A DNA stretch of 64,000 nucleotides, from positions 62,001-126,000 of the forward strand of contig FXYJ02000001.1 in assembly GCA_900184925.1 (NCBI GenBank), given 5' to 3'. Numbering within the stretch: position 1 is the stretch's first letter; the number at the start of each line of letters is the position of its first letter. A model generated the notes under the pieces. It did not search any database and was not told where the DNA came from. It saw only the letters and a list, made by a program, of their open reading frames with translations. Of this stretch, positions 25,090 to 34,253 are shown piece by piece. Made by a program: the position numbers and the translations under genes. This stretch comes from Ruminococcaceae bacterium HV4-5-B5C (lineage in GTDB: Bacteria; Bacillota; Clostridia; Oscillospirales; Acutalibacteraceae).

Positions 25090-26007
25090 ATGACTGATTT
25101 CGTCCAGAAAGGAATCGTTACGGAGATTAAAATCCCTCAGAATATTGCTTATCTTCTGAATGACGGCGTCACTTTTTTCCTTACCGGTTATAAGGTCCTT
25201 CAAAGTCAGGAAAAAAGAGGTTTTGTGAGGTGTGCACGGCTGATGTATAACGGCCGGGTCGAACTGGTGTATTTTACTTCAGCCTATCAGCCGCTTTCTT
25301 CTCTGCTTCTGGAAATCGGAACGGATGGATTTACTGAGATTCTGGCAAATTTGCTTGGCAAAATCACGGAAGTCAAAGCAAACGGTTTCCTGGACTGCCA
25401 CAATCTTGATCTCGCCGCCGATAAAATATTCATTGACCCGGACACACGTTCCGTTTTCCTTATTTATCTTCCTGTGAGTGCACCATCCGATGATCCGGGA
25501 AACGTGAATTTTGAGAATGAACTTCGCGCTAATCTCATCCGTCTGATCCAGTCCGTACCAAAGCTCAGGTCCCCGGCGATGGCGGAAATTTGCACCGGAC
25601 TGGCAGACGGGACGATGTCGCTGGAAGCGCTGTACCGATCATTTGCCTCCCGCGCGGAGAAAGATGCGGGTCAATGCGGAAAGGGTCAGCCTCCGCTTCT
25701 CTTTGCGGCGATCAATGCGCCGGAGAAAGTGTCCTTTCAGATCACCGTCCCGGAGTTTGTCATCGGAAAAAATGCCGGGGCGGTACAGGGGGCTGTTACC
25801 TTCAATCGCGCGATCAGCCGGGTTCACTGCAAAATTACATTTACACACGGTCAGTATTTTATCACAGACCTTAACAGTGCCAATGGGACGTTTGTCAATC
25901 GCACACGCATTGAGCCGCAGAAGCCGGTATCCATTCAAAACGGGGCTGTGGTTCGGCTTGCCGATTCCGATTTCACGGTTCGGATTTCAGGAGGGGACGC
26001 GGAATGA
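25090..26007 (+). CDS. FHA-domain protein, second copy
   Basis: 305 residues; ATG 25090 with ATGGAGTT upstream. The N-terminal 190 residues parallel the globular domain of the FHA protein at 14383. The FHA domain lies at about residues 215-300 (VIGKNAG, ISRVHCKI, LNSANGTFVN) with all phosphothreonine-contacting residues. It lacks the threonine-rich linker of the other protein, so it is more likely a reader than a substrate. It overlaps the ATPase gene by four bases (ATGA). Confidence 0.85.
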   Translation: MTDFVQKGIVTEIKIPQNIAYLLNDGVTFFLTGYKVLQSQEKRGFVRCARLMYNGRVELVYFTSAYQPLSSLLLEIGTDGFTEILANLLGKITEVKANGFLDCHNLDLAADKIFIDPDTRSVFLIYLPVSAPSDDPGNVNFENELRANLIRLIQSVPKLRSPAMAEICTGLADGTMSLEALYRSFASRAEKDAGQCGKGQPPLLFAAINAPEKVSFQITVPEFVIGKNAGAVQGAVTFNRAISRVHCKITFTHGQYFITDLNSANGTFVNRTRIEPQKPVSIQNGAVVRLADSDFTVRISGGDAE

Positions 26008-27038
26008 GCAGACCAACCGTAATTCTCGCAGATGTGGATGAACAGTATATCGGGGCTCTGGAACTGAAATTTTTGGAAGAACTGTATGAAAAGATTGACC
26101 TTGTCGTCATTACGGACCCCGGGTATTTTCAGACTTTTTTTACGGCACCGCAGAAGGCGGAGGTCCTTGTAGTAAGCGAAGAACTTTATGAGGCCTCGCT
26201 GAAAAGGCATGATATTAACCATGTCTTTGTCCTCACAGAACAGCCCTCCGGCGGAACAACGGAGGATCTTGCCGTCACAAAGATATACAAGTACACGAGC
26301 ATCAAGGAAGTTTTTAATGAGATTATCGGTCAGGGAGGCTCGATTCTTGCGGCTGAAAACGCCGGGAAGCACGAAACAGAGGTGATTCTGTTTTACTCGG
26401 CGGCAGGCGGTTCAGGTACCACAAGTCTCGCGATTGCTTTTGCCGATTCGGTTGCCCGAAGCTATAAGCGCGTTTTATATTATTCGGTCGGTTCCGTGCC
26501 CTCGTTTCAGTGCTGCCTCAAAAACGGGGCGTTTTTACCGGGAGAGGCGTGTCGTATCTTTCGGGACAATACATCGAAAATTTATCAGGATATAAAACCG
26601 TACCTTAGAAATGAGGGGTTCAGTTACCTGCCGCCCTTTCATGCGACGCCAGACTCTCTCGGCCTGAAACAGGCGTCCTACCTCGGTTTCCTTGATGCCG
26701 CCAGAGCGTCACGGGATTTTGATTACATCGTGGTGGATGCGGAGTCTGGAATTGATGCATTCCGTGCGGCAATCATCCAAAAGTCGAACAAGGTGGTTGT
26801 TGTGACACAGCAGGACAGGTTTTCTGCCGTAAAAACGGACTATCTGCTGAGGAACATTGACTGCAGGGATAATGAGAAGTTCATTTTCGTCTGCAACAAG
26901 TACAGCCGGGGTGCCGAAACGGTGCAGAGCGCACAATATCTGGTCAGCTGCTACGTTGACAATTTGCCCGGTGAGTGCAGCCCTGCCGCTCTTGAGAAAA
27001 CCGACGGCGTGCAAAGGCTGGCCTATCTGTTTGTGTGA
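26004..27038 (+). CDS. MinD/CpaE-like ATPase of the T7SS locus
   Basis: 344 residues. Residues 5-110 form a receiver-like alpha/beta domain and residues 125-344 a SIMIBI-class ATPase domain, the order found in CpaE pilus proteins. The P-loop reads FYSAAGGSGTTSLA: the glycine frame of a deviant Walker A is kept, but both signature lysines are missing. Later motifs (DYIVVDAESGID, VVVVTQQD) match the Walker B and switch regions. Actinobacterial ESX loci carry a MinD-like protein (EspI) in a similar setting. A role in placing or regulating the secretion machine is likely; ATP hydrolysis is doubtful. Confidence 0.75.
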   Translation: MSRPTVILADVDEQYIGALELKFLEELYEKIDLVVITDPGYFQTFFTAPQKAEVLVVSEELYEASLKRHDINHVFVLTEQPSGGTTEDLAVTKIYKYTSIKEVFNEIIGQGGSILAAENAGKHETEVILFYSAAGGSGTTSLAIAFADSVARSYKRVLYYSVGSVPSFQCCLKNGAFLPGEACRIFRDNTSKIYQDIKPYLRNEGFSYLPPFHATPDSLGLKQASYLGFLDAARASRDFDYIVVDAESGIDAFRAAIIQKSNKVVVVTQQDRFSAVKTDYLLRNIDCRDNEKFIFVCNKYSRGAETVQSAQYLVSCYVDNLPGECSPAALEKTDGVQRLAYLFV

Positions 27039-27048
27039 GGAGGCTGTC

Positions 27049-27303
27049 ATGGCAAGGGAAGTAATCACACTTATTGTGTGTGACCGAAAAACGGGAAAGG
27101 CGGAGGACGTGCAGGTGCCCGGGAGCATTACCGCCAATGATCTGGTGGCAGCGCTGAATTCCGCCTGTCAGCTGGGAATCAACACGGAGAATATTCAGGA
27201 GTGCTATCTGAAAGCCGATAATCCGACAGTGCTGTTAAGAGGAAATCAGTCATTGACTGATTTTGGCCTGTATGACGGGTCGATTATCTATATCAACGGT
27301 TAG
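27049..27303 (+). CDS. EsaB/YukD-like ubiquitin-fold protein
   Basis: 84 residues from ATG 27049, preceded by GAGGAGG. Beta-grasp pattern: ITLIVCD, then VQVPGSITANDLV, a helix, then TVLLRGNQSLTDFGLYDGSIIYI, which is the YukD/EsaB family ending. In Bacillus and Staphylococcus this cytoplasmic protein is a core or regulatory part of the T7SS and is encoded beside EssC, as here (13 bases before it). Confidence 0.9.
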   Translation: MAREVITLIVCDRKTGKAEDVQVPGSITANDLVAALNSACQLGINTENIQECYLKADNPTVLLRGNQSLTDFGLYDGSIIYING

Positions 27304-27315
27304 GATGGGGAATTT

Positions 27316-30300
27316 ATGCGGAATCGATTCAAAATCATTCTGTTCAATAAAAGCATTTACAGGGAAATTGAGCTTTCTCCGGACATGCAGTCGCTGAGTA
27401 TCGGCACCATGCTTTCCAGTGATATCCGCCTGAGAAAAGAGCTGTTTTTTGAGCCGTTCCGGCTCAGCTTTTCTGTCGAAAACGATGGTTGGGCGGTGTA
27501 TTGTTCCGATAATATCTACATGACAGCGGGGGATGTTCGGAAGCTGGCGGTAAAGAACCTTGCCCACGGAGATGAGCTGGCGGTCAAATATCAGAAATCG
27601 GACAGCGAAGTCTTCCGGTTCAGCTTCGTGATTGATTTCGACTATGAAACAAAAAATTACGATTTAAGCATTGACATTGCTTCCCTGGACGAGCTGCGCA
27701 TAGGAGGAACGCCCAATTGTCAGATCTATCTTACCGGTGAGCTGATCGGCATCGATCAGTTTGCTGTTCTCCACACGGATGGCAGGCATTATCTTCAGGA
27801 AATTTCAGCAAAGTATGGGATTCGTCTGAATGGGAAACGCATACGCGGCAAAACGGAACTCCGAGAGAACGATTTCATTTCCTTCTGCGATTACAGCTTC
27901 TGTTATCAAAATGGATGTCTTTTGACGGACAGGCGCGCCAAGCTCAAAGTTGACGGACTCAAGTCGTCCGTCATGGAAATAAGCAGAAGCAGTTATCAGT
28001 ATCCGAGATTCAACCGAAGCGCCCGCATCCGGTCTGTCATACCCAATGATAAAATACCGATACTGGCTCCTCCGGCGGTGGCACAGAAACCCACTTCAAA
28101 CCTGATCATGCAGCTCCTGCCGGCAGTTGCAATGCTGGCGCTGGTTGTACTTCTCCGCGGATCGATGGGTTCCGGAAACAGTTCTTTTCTCTGGATCAGC
28201 GCCTTTTCCGTTGGAATCGGTGTCCTGACCTCCGTTGCGTCGATTATAACCGATCAGAAGAAGTACAAAAAAGAAAAAGCGGAACGGGTCAAAAAATACA
28301 CGGATTATATCAAAGGAAAAAAGGAGCAGATTGTTTCTTGCCGGAATGAGGAAAAACAGCTTCTCAATGAAAAATACTACTCTGTCAAGCGGGAACTGGG
28401 CATGATTCGTGACTTTTCGGCGGATTTGTTTAACCGAAACCCCCAGGACGAAGATTATCTTGATGTTTTTCTCGGAACCGGACGTCTGGAAGCAATCCGA
28501 AAGATTGATTATCAGCAGCAGGAAAAGCTTGAAGTCGAAGACGATCTGGCCAGGGTGCCGGAAGAGATTGCGGAAGAGTTCCGCTGCATTGACGACATTC
28601 CGGTTGTCCTTAGCCTGAAGAAGAACAGCGCAACCGGGATTGTAGGCCCTGAGCATCTCATCTACGGTCTTCTGAAGAATATCACGCTTGACCTGGCTGT
28701 CAGGCAGTATTACGGCGACCTGAAACTGCTTTACATCATCGGAGAGGAAGACCGGGATCAGTTCCGCTGGATCAGGCTTTTGCCTCATGTCAGAAACGAC
28801 ATTCTTGGGATTCGCAACATTGTCTGTGACGGAGACAGCAAAAACATTCTGTTTGAATTTTTATATAAGGAGCTGTCACGCAGGGAAACTCAAAAAGTCA
28901 CATCTCCCAATGTCGTGGTGTTTGTTTACCGGGATATGGGCATCAGACGCCACCCGATTTCAAAATTTGTGGAAAAAGCCGCGGAGCTGGGCGTTTCCTT
29001 TGTGTTCTTTGAGCAGTCTAAGGATTTTGTACCGTCTTGCTGCTCCGACATTGTTATGCTGGAAGACCAGCATAACGGCTCCATTATTTCTGCCGCGGAC
29101 TATACAAAAGTCCGCAGATTCGAGTATGCCCCGGTCAGCGACGACGAGGTGGAGAAGGCTGTTGCAAAACTGGCTCCGGTCTACTGCGAAGAGGTATCAC
29201 TGGAAGGAACTCTTACAAAGAATATCACCCTGTTTGAGCTGCTTAATATTTTAAGTGTAGACGATATTGACCTCGGAAAGAACTGGTCTGAGTCGCAGGT
29301 GTATCGGTCTATGGCGGCTCCGCTCGGTGTCAAAGCAAAAAACCAGATTGAATATCTTGACCTGAATGAAAAGAACCATGGTCCGCATGGACTGGTCGCC
29401 GGGACGACCGGTTCCGGCAAATCTGAAATTCTGCAAACCTATATCCTGTCCATGGCGCTTCTGTTTCACCCTTATGAAGTCGGTTTCGTCATTATCGATT
29501 TTAAAGGCGGAGGCATGGTGAATCAGTTCAAAAATCTGCCGCACCTGATCGGCGCCATCACCAATATCGATGGGAGAGAAATCAACCGGTCGTTGATTTC
29601 AATTAAAGCTGAGCTGAACAAACGGCAGGAATTGTTCGCACAGTATCAGGTGAACCATATTGACGCTTACATCAAGAAGTATAAGAAGGGCGAAACAAAG
29701 ATTCCGCTGCCGCATTTGATCCTGATTGTAGATGAATTTGCCGAGCTGAAAACGGATCAGCCGGAGTTTATGAAAGAGCTGATCAGTGCGGCGCGTATCG
29801 GCCGAAGCCTCGGCATTCATTTGATTCTTGCAACCCAGAAACCGAGCGGTGTGGTGGATGCCCAGATCTGGTCAAACTCCCGGTTCAAGCTTTGCCTTAA
29901 AGTGCAGAATAAAGAGGACAGCAACGAAGTGCTGAAAACGCCGCTGGCCGCTGAAATTAAGGAACCGGGCCGTGCCTATCTGCAGGTGGGCAACAACGAA
30001 GTGTTTGAACTGTTTCAGTCTGCCTACAGCGGCGGCCCCGCCTCCGCAGACGACACGGATTCCGGAAAAAGTTTTACCATGTATCGCCTTGACCTGAGCG
30101 GGAAGAAAACGCCCGTCTACAGCCGGAAAGCAAAAAAGATGGGCGAAGAACGGGAAACACAGCTCACGGCAATCGTCAATTATATCAGTGCGTACTGCAC
30201 AGACCGTGACATTGCACGGCTGCCCGGTATCTGCCTGCCGCCGCTTGCCGACCGGATTGTTTACCCCGGGGCTTCACCGGAGCCTTTTGGCACCGGCGCA

Positions 30301-31851
30301 GCGGTGCCGGTCGGAATTTATGATGACCCTGCAAATCAAAACCAAAGCGTTGTCCGGTTGGGGCTGCTTTCCGGGAACACAGTAGTCATTGGCTCATCCC
30401 AGTGCGGAAAAACGAACCTGCTGCAGTTGATCGTCAGGGCAATCGCAGACCGCTATTCTCCACGGGATGTCAATGTGTATATTCTGGACTTTGGCTCCAT
30501 GGCACTGAAAGTCTTCAATTCTCTTTGCCATGTGGGCGGAGTCGTTCTTGCCGCAGAAGACGAAAAGCTGAAGAACTTTTTCAAGCTGATGAATCTTGAA
30601 ATGAAGAAACGGAAAGAAACGTTTGCCACGCTTGGCATCACATCTTTTTCTTCCTACCGGGAAGCCGGATATTCCGATATCCCGCAGATTGTGGTGCTGA
30701 TCGATAATTTTCTCGGCCTGAGGGAACTGTATCCTGATTACGATGATAACCTTCTTTCTCTCGTCCGGGAGGGAGCATCGGTCGGCCTCTGCATTGTGAT
30801 GACATCCCTGCAGACAAGCGGCATCGGCTATAAATACATGAGCAATTTTCCAAACCGGATCTGCCTTTACTGCAACCAGTCCGACGAATACGGTACTCTG
30901 TTTGACCGGTGCCGCATGCAGCCGAAAAATACGCCGGGCCGTGGCCTTGTGCTCATGGATAAGGTCGTTTATGAATACCAGACGTATTTGGCTTTTAAAG
31001 GCGAAAAAGAAATCGACCGTGTGAAAGCGATTCAAAGCTTCATCGAAGAGAAAAATCAGGTCAACGCAGGGCTGACTGCGAAAAAAATTCCCGAGGTTCC
31101 GGGCAGACTCGATCAAAAATATGTTCAGGAGAATATCGATCACGACTTGCTTCAGCCCTACTGTGTCCCAGTCGGGATTGATTACGACAGCGTAGAGTTT
31201 TTCCTTGCAGACTTGAGCAGCGCACTGACAATCGGGATCAGCGGCCGTTCCGGGAATACCGAAGCCCGTCTGCTGACCCTCCTTCTGGAATATTGCCGGA
31301 ATCATGCTTCCGATTGCCCTGTTGAAGGCTATCTGATTGATGACTATGACAGAAAACTGGATTCCTTCTCGACGGCGGGGTTTGTTCGGAAGTATTCGGT
31401 CGAGGTCGGTGATTTTGAGACAACTCTGAATGAGATGGCGGACACGCTTCAGTTGAGAAAGGAAAAAGTACGGGAATCAGGGATTGCAGCTTTGACCGGT
31501 GAACCTCTGCTGCTCTGCGTTGTCCGCAATTCCAATGTATTTACGGAAGGCGTAGTTTCAGGGCGGGGCGTGGATTTGTATAAACGTATTGTAAAGGATT
31601 ACAGGCAGTTCAAAGTACTCTTCATTTTCGGCAGTATGGAAGACACCGCAATTTCCTACAGTGCGCCGGACCTGCTGAAATGTATGAAGGAACTGAGGTA
31701 TCTGTTTCTCTGTGAGGATTTGTCCAAGGTTAGAATGGTCGATATCAACATGAATACGATCCGTCGGTTTACAAAACCGATTGAGGAGGATGACTGTTAT
31801 GTGGTCGCCGGAGACGACAATGTCTCCCGGCTGAAGATCATTCAGAACTGA
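27316..31851 (+). CDS. essC: T7SS motor ATPase, EssC type (FHA-FtsK/SpoIIIE)
   Basis: 1511 residues. Two FHA-like domains (residues about 1-100 and 110-200) are followed by two membrane helices near 257-310, then three tandem P-loop domains. Domain 1 is complete: GTTGSGKSE near 695 and LILIVDEFAEL near 800. Domain 2 has GSSQCGKTN near 1024 and QIVVLIDNF near 1123. Domain 3 has only GISGRSGNTE near 1307, where the P-loop lysine is absent. The first domain energises export in EssC/EccC; the last ones bind the substrate signal. It is the hallmark gene that makes this a T7SS. Confidence 0.95.
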   Translation: MRNRFKIILFNKSIYREIELSPDMQSLSIGTMLSSDIRLRKELFFEPFRLSFSVENDGWAVYCSDNIYMTAGDVRKLAVKNLAHGDELAVKYQKSDSEVFRFSFVIDFDYETKNYDLSIDIASLDELRIGGTPNCQIYLTGELIGIDQFAVLHTDGRHYLQEISAKYGIRLNGKRIRGKTELRENDFISFCDYSFCYQNGCLLTDRRAKLKVDGLKSSVMEISRSSYQYPRFNRSARIRSVIPNDKIPILAPPAVAQKPTSNLIMQLLPAVAMLALVVLLRGSMGSGNSSFLWISAFSVGIGVLTSVASIITDQKKYKKEKAERVKKYTDYIKGKKEQIVSCRNEEKQLLNEKYYSVKRELGMIRDFSADLFNRNPQDEDYLDVFLGTGRLEAIRKIDYQQQEKLEVEDDLARVPEEIAEEFRCIDDIPVVLSLKKNSATGIVGPEHLIYGLLKNITLDLAVRQYYGDLKLLYIIGEEDRDQFRWIRLLPHVRNDILGIRNIVCDGDSKNILFEFLYKELSRRETQKVTSPNVVVFVYRDMGIRRHPISKFVEKAAELGVSFVFFEQSKDFVPSCCSDIVMLEDQHNGSIISAADYTKVRRFEYAPVSDDEVEKAVAKLAPVYCEEVSLEGTLTKNITLFELLNILSVDDIDLGKNWSESQVYRSMAAPLGVKAKNQIEYLDLNEKNHGPHGLVAGTTGSGKSEILQTYILSMALLFHPYEVGFVIIDFKGGGMVNQFKNLPHLIGAITNIDGREINRSLISIKAELNKRQELFAQYQVNHIDAYIKKYKKGETKIPLPHLILIVDEFAELKTDQPEFMKELISAARIGRSLGIHLILATQKPSGVVDAQIWSNSRFKLCLKVQNKEDSNEVLKTPLAAEIKEPGRAYLQVGNNEVFELFQSAYSGGPASADDTDSGKSFTMYRLDLSGKKTPVYSRKAKKMGEERETQLTAIVNYISAYCTDRDIARLPGICLPPLADRIVYPGASPEPFGTGAAVPVGIYDDPANQNQSVVRLGLLSGNTVVIGSSQCGKTNLLQLIVRAIADRYSPRDVNVYILDFGSMALKVFNSLCHVGGVVLAAEDEKLKNFFKLMNLEMKKRKETFATLGITSFSSYREAGYSDIPQIVVLIDNFLGLRELYPDYDDNLLSLVREGASVGLCIVMTSLQTSGIGYKYMSNFPNRICLYCNQSDEYGTLFDRCRMQPKNTPGRGLVLMDKVVYEYQTYLAFKGEKEIDRVKAIQSFIEEKNQVNAGLTAKKIPEVPGRLDQKYVQENIDHDLLQPYCVPVGIDYDSVEFFLADLSSALTIGISGRSGNTEARLLTLLLEYCRNHASDCPVEGYLIDDYDRKLDSFSTAGFVRKYSVEVGDFETTLNEMADTLQLRKEKVRESGIAALTGEPLLLCVVRNSNVFTEGVVSGRGVDLYKRIVKDYRQFKVLFIFGSMEDTAISYSAPDLLKCMKELRYLFLCEDLSKVRMVDINMNTIRRFTKPIEEDDCYVVAGDDNVSRLKIIQN

Positions 31852-32056
31852 GTTTTGTCAGAATTTGTGCCTCTTCGCAGGTGCATAAAATTAAATACCC
31901 GGTCTGCTTTGGTCACGGCCGGTGCTGGATTTTATGAATCCGTTGTTCATACCCCTGCACTTCACAGGCGCTGATTGCTGTATTCCCTGCCGTCTGTCAT
32001 GATTTTATGCTTTGCCGCATATTGTTGAGCAAATCCTTTCAGACAGAGGTTACAGC

Positions 32057-32923
32057 ATGATAAATGAAGAATACAACATGATATCTGCGGCGACTTACCT
32101 TTTTTGGTCTCGGATTATGAAAGAGCACGCGATTTTTATTGAAAGCAGCCTGCCGCCGCCGCAGAGCCGCCTCGCGGTGCAGGCAAAACAATACCATAAC
32201 CAGTTCTCACAGTTGTTTCGAAGAGTGATCCTTCTCAGCAACGGCGTGCTCACAGAAGAAATTTTGGCTTCAGAGCAGTTCCTTACGGATTTTACAGAGA
32301 CCGCCGAGCGTGATTTTGAAAAGTTCTTCGGTGTGCCGGCAAATATACCGCTGACCGTCTCGGAGCAGCACATAAAGCCTTTTCGGGCCGATATCGCGGG
32401 TGACCGTCAGCTGCGCGCGCGCTTTTCAGAGATTGGCGGGCAGCTTCTTCGTGAAACCGAAGCGTTTGTTCTGTTCCAGCAAGACATGCTCAACAGGCGC
32501 GTCTCATGTAAACTGTTCTTTGGGTTATACCCCTCGGCACTGAATCACCTCATGAAAGAAGCCAAGAGGTTCATTGTGGAAATAAAAGCGATTGAGTCAG
32601 CGGACGCGGCACAATCCGACAGCTTTATCGCCTTTTGGAATCAGGGCATGTCGGAGCATGCCAAATCCCTGCGCGGAGAGCTTGACTGGACGGAGGAAAA
32701 GGAGATCCATGCCGCTAACGATTATGCCGAAGCCTTTGACATGCTCGCGTCGGCCGCTCCGGACCGTGTGAAATCGCTGGAGTACAATACGAGGTTTGCA
32801 AAGTATGCGGAGAATGTCACCCAAAATTTTATCGGGTGCAAGTTGCTTGGAATTATGTCCGGTCTGTATTGTGACCATCTGCTTCGCGAAGTGAATCACT
32901 TTAACTGGGCGTTGAAGCACTAG
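32057..32923 (+). CDS. DUF2935 family protein (ferritin-like helical bundle)
   Basis: 288 residues from ATG 32057 (AGAGG seven bases before); a TTG at 32012 is less likely. Two repeats of a helical bundle with conserved glutamates and histidines in FWSRIMKEHAIFIE, FIVEIKAIE, FWNQGMSEHAKSLRG and LREVNHFNW, which fits the metal-binding pattern of DUF2935 proteins of Clostridia and Bacilli. The biological role is unknown. It lies 205 bases after essC and before a strong terminator, so it is probably transcribed alone. Confidence 0.8.
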   Translation: MINEEYNMISAATYLFWSRIMKEHAIFIESSLPPPQSRLAVQAKQYHNQFSQLFRRVILLSNGVLTEEILASEQFLTDFTETAERDFEKFFGVPANIPLTVSEQHIKPFRADIAGDRQLRARFSEIGGQLLRETEAFVLFQQDMLNRRVSCKLFFGLYPSALNHLMKEAKRFIVEIKAIESADAAQSDSFIAFWNQGMSEHAKSLRGELDWTEEKEIHAANDYAEAFDMLASAAPDRVKSLEYNTRFAKYAENVTQNFIGCKLLGIMSGLYCDHLLREVNHFNWALKH

Positions 32924-32969
32924 CGGGCAATTTAGCCGTCACAAAATATTTTTTGTATGGCTTATCGGC

Positions 32970-33003
32970 AAAAGGCCGACGGTTCGAACCGTCGGCCTTT
33001 TGC
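32970..33003. terminator. Bidirectional intrinsic terminator
   Basis: Perfect palindrome (AAAAGGCCGACGG and its complement, 32970-33001) ending in TTTTG, about 45 bases after the DUF2935 stop. Confidence 0.9.
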
Positions 33004-33223
33004 TTTACGTTGATTCTTTTCTACGAAGCTTACGAGAATAAAACCTTACGAACCTGCCTGTTAAACCATTTCGTTATTTGATCTCAAAAACCGCATCATT
33101 TCATCCGATCCGATAACAAAAGATATTGAGCGTTGTCTGTTTCCCGAGGTACGGATAATGCGGGGCTTTCTCCCCATACTACTTTGAGATTCTCATTTTG
33201 TATCGGGAGAGAGATTGTTGGGA

Positions 33224-34219
33224 ATGGATTTTGACGCGGTGTACTATGAGCCGGATACGCTGAACTATGAGCTGGGAAAAATGCTCCGGCAAAAATATGC
33301 GGATCTCACATGGAACAGGATTGAAAGCCATAACCGCATCCCCGAGTTGGCGGCGGCGGACAACCGGGACTTTCCAAAGCTGAAAAGCCACCTCATCCTC
33401 GGGGTACGCAAAACACACAAATATGTGCCGAACCACAAGGTGTCCGACTGGCTGGTACCCTATACGTCTTCGGGATGCAGGGCGATGTGCCTTTACTGTT
33501 ATCTCGTGTGCAATTATAACAAATGCTCTTATCTCCGCCTGTTTGTCAACCGGGAGCAGATGCTCGACCGGCTTCTCAAAACGGCGGGCGCAGCTCCGGA
33601 GCAGCAGACCTTTGAAATCGGAAGCAACAGCGACCTGGTGCTCGAAAATACAATTACGGGCAATCTGCCCTATACGATTGAGCGGTTTGGGCGCGAAGGG
33701 CGCGGGCATCTGACGTTTCCCACAAAATTCCACATGGTCGACCCCTTGCTGGATCTTGATCACAGGGGGAAAACTATATTCCGCATGAGCGTCAATCCGC
33801 AGGAGATTATCAGCCGGGTCGAGTTTGGGACATCTCCTCTGCGGGAACGGATTCAGGCCCTGAACAGGATGGCGGAAGCGGGGTATCCGGTCGGGATGCT
33901 GATCGCTCCGGTGATCCTGCTCCCAAATTGGAAAGAACTCTATGGGGAACTGATCGATCAGCTCGCGGAGGAACTGAGCCCAAAAGTCAAAAACAGCGGA
34001 TTTATTGAAATCATCCTGATGACCTACAGCTTTGTACAGAATGCCATTAACACCGACGCGTTTCCCAACGGCGTCCAGCTTCTGAACCGTGAAATCATGA
34101 CCGGGCGAGGGCGGGGCAAATATTGCTACCGCAGGGAAATACGGTGTGAGGCGGAGTCGTTTTTGCGGGAAGAATTATCGCGCAGGCTGGGGACCATGCC
34201 GATTTTATATATTGCATAG
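33224..34219 (+). CDS. splB: Spore photoproduct lyase-like radical SAM enzyme
   Basis: 331 residues from ATG 33224, ten bases after GGGAGAGAG; TTG codons at 33215 and 33218 are too close to that site. The radical SAM cluster motif is SGCRAMCLYCYL (C-x3-C-x2-C, about residues 83-92), followed by CSYLRLFVN and FEIGSNSDLV, which are spore photoproduct lyase signatures. The enzyme splits the thymine dimer made by UV in spore DNA during germination, using S-adenosylmethionine. Its presence argues that the organism forms endospores. Followed by a strong shared terminator. Confidence 0.88.
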   Translation: MDFDAVYYEPDTLNYELGKMLRQKYADLTWNRIESHNRIPELAAADNRDFPKLKSHLILGVRKTHKYVPNHKVSDWLVPYTSSGCRAMCLYCYLVCNYNKCSYLRLFVNREQMLDRLLKTAGAAPEQQTFEIGSNSDLVLENTITGNLPYTIERFGREGRGHLTFPTKFHMVDPLLDLDHRGKTIFRMSVNPQEIISRVEFGTSPLRERIQALNRMAEAGYPVGMLIAPVILLPNWKELYGELIDQLAEELSPKVKNSGFIEIILMTYSFVQNAINTDAFPNGVQLLNREIMTGRGRGKYCYRREIRCEAESFLREELSRRLGTMPILYIA

Positions 34220-34253
34220 CAAAGGCGCACGGAAAAATCCGTGCGCCTTTGCT
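34218..34253. terminator. Bidirectional terminator between splB and the MFS gene
   Basis: Perfect stem of 16 bp (AGCAAAGGCGCACGGA and its complement) around AAAA. It overlaps the splB stop and lies directly after the convergent MFS gene stop, so it serves both. Confidence 0.9.
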
